This document shows positions 58,857 through 64,000 of a stretch of 64,000 nucleotides of DNA, piece by piece. The position numbers and the translations under genes are program-made. Under the pieces are notes generated by a model, which saw only the letters and a list, made by a program, of their open reading frames with translations, made no database searches and had not been told where the DNA came from. Numbering within the stretch: the first letter of the stretch is position 1; the number at the start of each line of letters is the position of its first letter. This DNA comes from Dethiosulfovibrio peptidovorans DSM 11002 (lineage in GTDB: Bacteria; Synergistota; Synergistia; Synergistales; Dethiosulfovibrionaceae), in the NCBI RefSeq assembly GCF_000172975.1, contig NZ_ABTR02000001.1, forward strand, positions 2,503,437 through 2,567,436, in the 5' to 3' direction.

Positions 58857-60128
58857 CTAACCTATCTGGAGCATGCGTCCGGGAAGATGGACCCGATATC
58901 TCTTGCCATCCAGCCACCCCACGGACCCGACGGAAAGAGCCTCCGGCGTCGCTAAAACCCCGGGGACTGCCCCCCTTATCTCCTCGGACGTATAGGCGAA
59001 AAGATCCGTTACGACGGGGCCGCCACTGACGGAATCCGTAGAAATAGGTGGCGAAGGAGCAAAAAGTTGCATCGTGATAGTTCCCTCCGGGTTGGATTCG
59101 CTACCTAAAACGACCAGATGCTCCCCCTTGCTGGGCGGCGAAAAGGCACAACAAAGATCAGTGTCGAAGATAGCAGGGAAAGCCCCATCAAGGCCGTTGC
59201 CTTTAGAAGTGTCCACAAGGACGAGCCCCAGCACCCCGGAGTGTTCCTCTCCTTCGTCATAGCAGAAAAAAACGCCACCTTCGTTGCTGATTACCGAAGA
59301 GGTTATGGGCAAAATTCTCCAGGGAGTGGGAGATACCAGCTGATCTTCTAAAAAACCCGTCCCTATCCGCATAATGGTCCCAGATATCACGATCGGGGCG
59401 CCTAGCCCTTCGCTAGTCTGCCCGAAATAGATGCGGGGAGTTTCATGGTACTTATACCAGCTTGGACGGAAAGGCTTGCACTGGATGTTCTCAAGAAAGG
59501 CACTCATGACAACGGCGGATGTCCCGTTATAAGGATATTCCAGTGTGTCGGAAGTAAAAAGATTAACAGACACATAGTTGTTATTTGATTTGTCCGTCAG
59601 ACCAAGACGACTTATCGGGTTTTTACCTCCTATACGCATCACTTTCTCTTTATTACGCGACAGAGGGCCTCCAAACAAGTAGCCGTTGTCTATGTTTATG
59701 TAGGCTCCACAGTTGAGCTCATACGAAGTTGTATTTGACGCCTTGCCAAAATACGAGAATAAGATACTTAATCCCAAAGGACCCTCGGGGAGTGGCGTCT
59801 GCGAGTTTATCACAGGGGCCATGAAATCCGTCTGGCTTATGATCCCCAGCATCGTAGAGCTCGCTTCCAATGTCATGATATCTCCGTCTAGCTCTCCAAG
59901 GTACACTCTTCGAGGTAACAGTTCGGGGGTACTTGCGAACTCGTATATAGGATCCTTCGCCTCCACGTACAACCCGTCTTTCACCTTCGCCACGATGTGG
60001 TAGGGGTACTCCACCCCGTCGTGGACGTGTTTTTCCTCCTTGAGTATCTCCAACCCGCCTATGGCCGCCAATTTCTTCATTAGCACCAGGGGGTGACACC
60101 CCAGAGTATCAATCCTTTTTACCGCCAT
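58857..60128 (-). CDS. Prophage tail-fibre-like protein of unknown function
   Basis: A 423-residue protein. The first 90 residues (MAVKRIDTLGCHPLVLMKKL, YPYHIVAKVKDGLYVEAKD) and the last 60 (PEALSVGSVGWLDGKRYRVH) have the GC-rich codon use of their neighbours. The middle (about 110-330; TTSYELNCGAYINIDNGYLF, SNNNYVSVNLFTSDTLEYPY) is richer in Asn, Ser and Tyr and in AT-rich codons, which suggests a swapped receptor-binding region flanked by conserved ends. Function as a tail fibre or adhesin is inferred from this mosaic pattern. Confidence 0.65.
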   Translation of the reverse strand: MAVKRIDTLGCHPLVLMKKLAAIGGLEILKEEKHVHDGVEYPYHIVAKVKDGLYVEAKDPIYEFASTPELLPRRVYLGELDGDIMTLEASSTMLGIISQTDFMAPVINSQTPLPEGPLGLSILFSYFGKASNTTSYELNCGAYINIDNGYLFGGPLSRNKEKVMRIGGKNPISRLGLTDKSNNNYVSVNLFTSDTLEYPYNGTSAVVMSAFLENIQCKPFRPSWYKYHETPRIYFGQTSEGLGAPIVISGTIMRIGTGFLEDQLVSPTPWRILPITSSVISNEGGVFFCYDEGEEHSGVLGLVLVDTSKGNGLDGAFPAIFDTDLCCAFSPPSKGEHLVVLGSESNPEGTITMQLFAPSPPISTDSVSGGPVVTDLFAYTSEEIRGAVPGVLATPEALSVGSVGWLDGKRYRVHLPGRMLQIG

Positions 60129-60140
60129 TACATTACCTCC

Positions 60141-61166
60141 CTATTGAGATATGACCCTGAGCCGGGCCGTCAGTACCGAGTTCGGCGCATCGTAAGGCAG
60201 AGACACCCTCAAGAAACACCGTCTTCCGCTCCACTGTCGGATATTTCCTATGGCGTGCCCCCTTTCGTAGGAGTAATCCATACGGACCTCCGAATCCACG
60301 GCGGGAGCGGCCCCGAAGGTAATCGTCCCCTTTACGTTGTTGAGGGCGTAGTCCGTCACCTCCTGCCCCCCTACCAGCACCTTCGAGACTTCACGTATCA
60401 AAGGGGTGCCGGTGTCGAATATCTTTTTACTCCCGTCTCCAGTTCCAACCAGACGGTTCTCCACGGAGAAGGCCCCGCCCAGCTTGAAAAAAGCGGTCTC
60501 CGCATCGTCGGCCATGTCGTTCTGGCTATATGGATTATCAAGACCGGAGCTCCTGGTCTCGTAATATCCTCCCTGACAGACGGGATCCACGTAGGAGAAC
60601 AGCACGGACTCGTTGGCCTCCGGAGGCTCCGCTATGTACAGGCTCTCGCCGTCGTCTTGGATCTCGAAGCCTGTTCCCTCCGGTATCTCCACCCCTCCCA
60701 CCAACAACTTCAGTGGCGTCAGACATCTGGACGGAAGGGGAAAGGATCTGGTAACCCCGTCTCCGGCAAATCCAGCCACCTGCTCCATGGTCACTATTAC
60801 GGCGTTGGCGTCGGTGGACCCTACGGAGTAGGCATAATCGCAGGTGACCACCTTCCCGTCGGCAGGAGGGGACGAAAAAACTATCAGACCGTTCTCGTGG
60901 TCCACCGAGACCCCCGTCGCAGGTGAGCCGTCCACCTTGACCGCGACTGGAGCCTCCGGATGGTTCACCAGCGGCTTGAACTGGGTGGCAAAACTGACCC
61001 TCGCTCCGTCGGCGGTCCCCAGCAACTCGCCGGACACCTGAGTCGGCCTGTCGTTCCATAGACGAAACCCTATCTGTACGCTGGTCGTCCCGGTGTCTAT
61101 GGCCCCGAAGTCCAACCGGCTCAGTGGATACGCATCGTCGCTCGTTCTCAACTGCATTATCGGCAT
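60141..61166 (-). CDS. Prophage protein with three copies of a beta-domain
   Basis: A 341-residue protein. Three units of about 70 residues share the pattern Gly-Asp/Ala-Gly-x-x-x-x-Phe ... Val-x-Val-Gly-Gly ... Ile-x-Phe-x-x-x-Pro-Pro/Ala-x-x-x-x-Val-x-x-x-Tyr-x-Tyr: GTADGARVSFATQFKPLV, GDGVTRSFPLPSRCLTPL and GDGSKKIFDTGTPLIREV. Such repeats occur in phage baseplate and tail-fibre proteins. The start at 61166 follows GGGAGG; the gene follows the 942-residue gene with a two-base gap. Confidence 0.72.
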   Translation of the reverse strand: MPIMQLRTSDDAYPLSRLDFGAIDTGTTSVQIGFRLWNDRPTQVSGELLGTADGARVSFATQFKPLVNHPEAPVAVKVDGSPATGVSVDHENGLIVFSSPPADGKVVTCDYAYSVGSTDANAVIVTMEQVAGFAGDGVTRSFPLPSRCLTPLKLLVGGVEIPEGTGFEIQDDGESLYIAEPPEANESVLFSYVDPVCQGGYYETRSSGLDNPYSQNDMADDAETAFFKLGGAFSVENRLVGTGDGSKKIFDTGTPLIREVSKVLVGGQEVTDYALNNVKGTITFGAAPAVDSEVRMDYSYERGHAIGNIRQWSGRRCFLRVSLPYDAPNSVLTARLRVISQ

Positions 61167-61168
61167 AT

Positions 61169-63997
61169 CTATTCCTCCCTTTTTTCTTCCTCTTTCCATA
61201 GCCGGGCCATCCGGTCCAGTTCCTCAGGCGACTGCCGTATCACCACCGGAAAAAACCGGGCATACCAGGTATGGAGAGCCATCCTCGTCCACCATTCGCC
61301 GAACCCGAACACCTCTAGAGCCTTGTCGTAATCCCCGATGGACAGGGAGCATCTGCCATGGCCGAACAGGGCCACGATCGCCCCATCCTCACGAGACCCC
61401 AGGCTTACCAGTTCCCAATCGGTCGCCTGCTCCAAGACATACGGAGAGGGGCTCGTCTCGCACCGGACCGACAGCCAGACCCCCGTCCAATGTCGAAGCA
61501 TCACCCAGGTGGTCCCTTCCTCGTCGACCTCCAGCCTCGCATCGACCAGCGGGACGGTGGGGTCTATGGCCGCCGCAGAAAGTATCTGATGATCGTAGGT
61601 CTGACCCATGGTCACCGCCGGACGGTTTATGTCCTGGGCTTTCTCTCTCCACAGATCCATCCTCTCCACCATGTTCTCCGCCAGCGCCGCCTCGGGGTTC
61701 CCCGTCGGCTCCGGAAGAGGATACAGACAGGGTTTATTCCCGAGAATGGAGTCTATGTCCTCCTTTACCCCGCCGCTTCCCCCAGGCCAGGTTCCCCACC
61801 TAGCCCAGTAGGTGGAGGGGACCAATCCGGCGGCCTTTTCTCCTACCTCTCCCGCCTCCTCCGGGTCGATCCGGCGCGCCCCGCTCCGACAGACCCCCCA
61901 GACCTCCGGCTTGGGGTCGTTGCCGGTGGCCTCTTTCAGCTTGGAAAAAACAGCCATAGGCTCGTCTCTGACCGTAGCCCATCCGGCGAAAGTCCAGAAA
62001 TAACCAGGTCCGGCGTCCACCTCTTCCCATTCTTGGAATAGAGGGTCTCCAACGTACAGCCGTTGATTCGGCAGAGTGTAAACCAGCATGGCGTCCCCGA
62101 AGGAGTCCTCCAGGTACTTGTTGAAAGCCTCCTGAACCATCAGGGCTCCGTACAGGGCGAACCCTCCTCCGAGACCGACGAGAGGCATTAGGAAAGACCA
62201 GTCGGTGGTCTCCAGTAACTTCCGATAACGTATCCTTCCTACCGGGGCGTGGAACAGACTCCAGTCCGCACCGGGGAAGTGGTGAACGTGGTAATTCCCC
62301 TGTCCATACGGGGCCACCAGTCTGTCGGAACAGGGCCATGAAACCCGGTTTTTCTCCCAGCCTCCACCGTCGTACTTCCATGCCATCACATCGAGGGCCT
62401 CGTCTTCGTAGTTGTCTCCGGATAGATAGATCAGGCCGTCGGAAGTTACCGACATTCCCTTTCGGTTGTCCCTGTGTGTTCCGTCGTGAAAGTCGTTTGA
62501 ACCGTCGCTATCGCCCAAGCCTTCCAGGTTCGGAGGGCTTCCCCGAACTCCCAGATCCGGCAAATCCCACCAGCCTATTTCCAGAGGATCCCCCGCCCTG
62601 CCCAGCCAGGGGATGCAGAGGTCTTCCGGCTTCACGTCCTGGGAAAAACGCTCTCCTCCCTCGCCTACCGCCTCCACCGGGGAACTACTTTCAAGGCAGA
62701 CCTTTTCGTTAGCCGAATGGGACCGGACGAAACCATGTCCCTCAGAAACCTGGATATCTCCCACCTCCGGGACTATGTGCCGTCGCATGGTCCGCATATC
62801 CGTGATAACCGCCCCACCGGAGGCCTCTGCAATCAGAAGAGGCCCCGCCGCATCGACCGGCTCTGCTTCTCCGGGAAAACACCATCGCTCCATGGTCCTT
62901 GCCGCCCCTCCCAGTTTCGAAGGGATATCTCCGTACGGCCACCAGAAAAAGACTTTCCCGTCCAGAGAAAGAACCCCGGGGAGGGCCAGATAACCCCATC
63001 GGGGAGATAGAAAGCCCTCCTCGATCTCGTATAGCCTCGTCTCCTCCCCCCAAAGGTGGAGGGCATAAGGACCACGGACCGACAACAGCCGACCTCGTGG
63101 GTCCCCCTCTCCCGCCGCTACATGGACAGCTCCACCTCGTACCGGGATAACCTGTCCCGGTTCTTGCCCTTGGAGCTCTCCGCTATGGACCACCGACAAC
63201 CCCAGACAGGTACCGTCGGAGTCGAAGGAAGTAGGCACCAACAGGGCCCTCCCGGCCGACTTGCTCCCGGCCCCATACAAGACGCCACCGTCCAGCCACA
63301 GCCCGCCGAAGGAAGGCTCTGTCATCTCGGTTTCCGCGGCGGGGTCGCAGTCGTACCAGGTCATGCCGTAGACCCCGGAGGACCCTGCGATGTCTCCGAT
63401 CTCGAACCGCTCCACTTCCATCAGCCTGGCGGCAAGTGCCGCCCTTTCAAGACCCTTGGCCTTGTCTGCCGCCTCGCGAAGTTTGCGGTACTCCTCCCGC
63501 TCCCATCTGTAGGCAAAACTCAAAGGCGTATAGCACCACCGGCCGAAAAAAGCCGACTCAACAGAGGAGAGAGAAGGAACGAACGGAGCCGTGTCGCTAT
63601 CGTCGCACCGGTCCACCCACCAGCCGGAGTTACCGGCGTCGGGCATCGGGCAGGGCATCTCCACGGAGACGAAAACCCCGTCCACGACCAGGCCGCCGGA
63701 GACCAGAGCCCAGTCGTACCCCGACAGGACCGCCTCGTCGCATAAAAAAAGAGGGGACAGGCCCTCGCCTACCCCCTCTTCTCGATTCCATATATATACA
63801 CCGCTCTCGAAAAGCCAGATCCGCCCGTCCCCCGATACCTCGATCAATTCTCCGGATTCGTCCGGCTTCCCGGCCTCCCTATCGAGGAGACGGATTTTAA
63901 CCGTCTCCGGCACGGCGAAGGGAACCCTGCCAAGCACGTGGCCGGACAACCGCCCGACCGGACCCGTGTAGACTCTCGCTTTCGTCATTTCATTCAC
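61169..63997 (-). CDS. Very large prophage protein of unknown function
   Basis: 942 residues, ending with SPEELDRMARLWKEEEKREE. GTG 63997 is the first possible start; ATG 63988 has GGTG eight bases upstream and is equally likely, and the reading could extend past the window edge. Sequence is rich in Trp and Gly with repeated short loops (DGRIWLFESGVYIW, GRWCYTPLSFAYRW, DGKVFFWWPYGD, DGLIYLSGDNYED), like a propeller or carbohydrate-binding beta structure. A hydrophobic stretch LVGLGGGFALYGALM near residue 590 is the only membrane-like segment. No family recognised. Confidence 0.65.
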   Translation of the reverse strand: MNEMTKARVYTGPVGRLSGHVLGRVPFAVPETVKIRLLDREAGKPDESGELIEVSGDGRIWLFESGVYIWNREEGVGEGLSPLFLCDEAVLSGYDWALVSGGLVVDGVFVSVEMPCPMPDAGNSGWWVDRCDDSDTAPFVPSLSSVESAFFGRWCYTPLSFAYRWEREEYRKLREAADKAKGLERAALAARLMEVERFEIGDIAGSSGVYGMTWYDCDPAAETEMTEPSFGGLWLDGGVLYGAGSKSAGRALLVPTSFDSDGTCLGLSVVHSGELQGQEPGQVIPVRGGAVHVAAGEGDPRGRLLSVRGPYALHLWGEETRLYEIEEGFLSPRWGYLALPGVLSLDGKVFFWWPYGDIPSKLGGAARTMERWCFPGEAEPVDAAGPLLIAEASGGAVITDMRTMRRHIVPEVGDIQVSEGHGFVRSHSANEKVCLESSSPVEAVGEGGERFSQDVKPEDLCIPWLGRAGDPLEIGWWDLPDLGVRGSPPNLEGLGDSDGSNDFHDGTHRDNRKGMSVTSDGLIYLSGDNYEDEALDVMAWKYDGGGWEKNRVSWPCSDRLVAPYGQGNYHVHHFPGADWSLFHAPVGRIRYRKLLETTDWSFLMPLVGLGGGFALYGALMVQEAFNKYLEDSFGDAMLVYTLPNQRLYVGDPLFQEWEEVDAGPGYFWTFAGWATVRDEPMAVFSKLKEATGNDPKPEVWGVCRSGARRIDPEEAGEVGEKAAGLVPSTYWARWGTWPGGSGGVKEDIDSILGNKPCLYPLPEPTGNPEAALAENMVERMDLWREKAQDINRPAVTMGQTYDHQILSAAAIDPTVPLVDARLEVDEEGTTWVMLRHWTGVWLSVRCETSPSPYVLEQATDWELVSLGSREDGAIVALFGHGRCSLSIGDYDKALEVFGFGEWWTRMALHTWYARFFPVVIRQSPEELDRMARLWKEEEKREE

Positions 63998-64000
63998 CGC

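Larger units (their letters stand above)
56396..64000 (-). mobile_element. Late end of a prophage (partial)
   Basis: Ten minus-strand genes with phage hallmarks: holin, GH108 endolysin, and large unassigned structural proteins ending in lysis genes. They read toward the host gene at 54973-56364. The left boundary lies between 56365 and 56863; no integrase, capsid or terminase gene is inside the window. A tailocin or gene-transfer agent with the same tail and lysis genes cannot be excluded. Confidence 0.8.

Overview
The window looks like a chromosomal segment of an anaerobic, peptide-fermenting, sulfur-metabolising bacterium. Synergistota, close to Dethiosulfovibrio, is my best inference. It rests on gene content: an Mbh-type energy-converting hydrogenase, indolepyruvate:ferredoxin oxidoreductase, a peptide-type YfcC carrier with an AbgB-like hydrolase, a periplasmic-type CbiK and a short EF-Ts. 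No 16S rRNA or other decisive marker is present. Most genes lie on the minus strand in tightly packed operons with ATGA-type overlaps and GGAGG ribosome binding sites.

Layout. 1-4.8 kb: CCA/DHH protein (partial), coaE with an unusual C-terminal extension, pcrA/uvrD, hypB, hypA and hpf. 4.9-11.4 kb: class I aminotransferase, mntP, 2-hydroxyacid dehydrogenase, and an adenine uptake and deamination operon (AzgA-type permease plus ade). 11.4-15 kb: frr, pyrH, tsf and rpsB, a CsoR/CstR-family repressor and SRP RNA. 15-19.8 kb: a cobalamin-riboswitch operon with exported CbiK, a three-part BtuFCD-like ABC transporter and an unassigned membrane protein. 19.8-26 kb: hflK-hflC, tRNA-Ser(GGA), a REC-GGDEF protein and four secreted or membrane proteins of unknown function. 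26-35 kb: beta-propeller protein, tadA, three tRNAs, recQ, a PpiD/SurA-like chaperone, polA and gltX.

35-43.5 kb holds the most striking system: 14 consecutive genes in the order of archaeal mbhA-N. They combine an Mrp-type Na+/H+ antiporter module with a [NiFe] hydrogenase that has all four cysteine ligands. MbhN carries an extra two-cluster ferredoxin domain like the C-terminal end of NuoF/HydB. hypA and hypB, needed for nickel insertion, are in the same window. Next come a YheO-like regulator in operon with iorA-iorB, sharing overlapping divergent promoters and paired TGAC palindromes with an MFS transporter gene. Ferredoxin reduced by IorAB is a plausible electron donor for the Mbh complex (inference).

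48.5-56.4 kb: a flavin-binding PNPOx-like protein, a CaCA antiporter, a GT4 glycosyltransferase fused to a degenerate phosphoesterase domain next to an LPG-synthase-type membrane protein, and YfcC plus AbgB. 56.4-64 kb is the late end of a prophage: large unassigned tail or baseplate-like proteins, one with three copies of a beta-domain, then endolysin and holin. No CRISPR array, insertion sequence or rRNA gene was seen.
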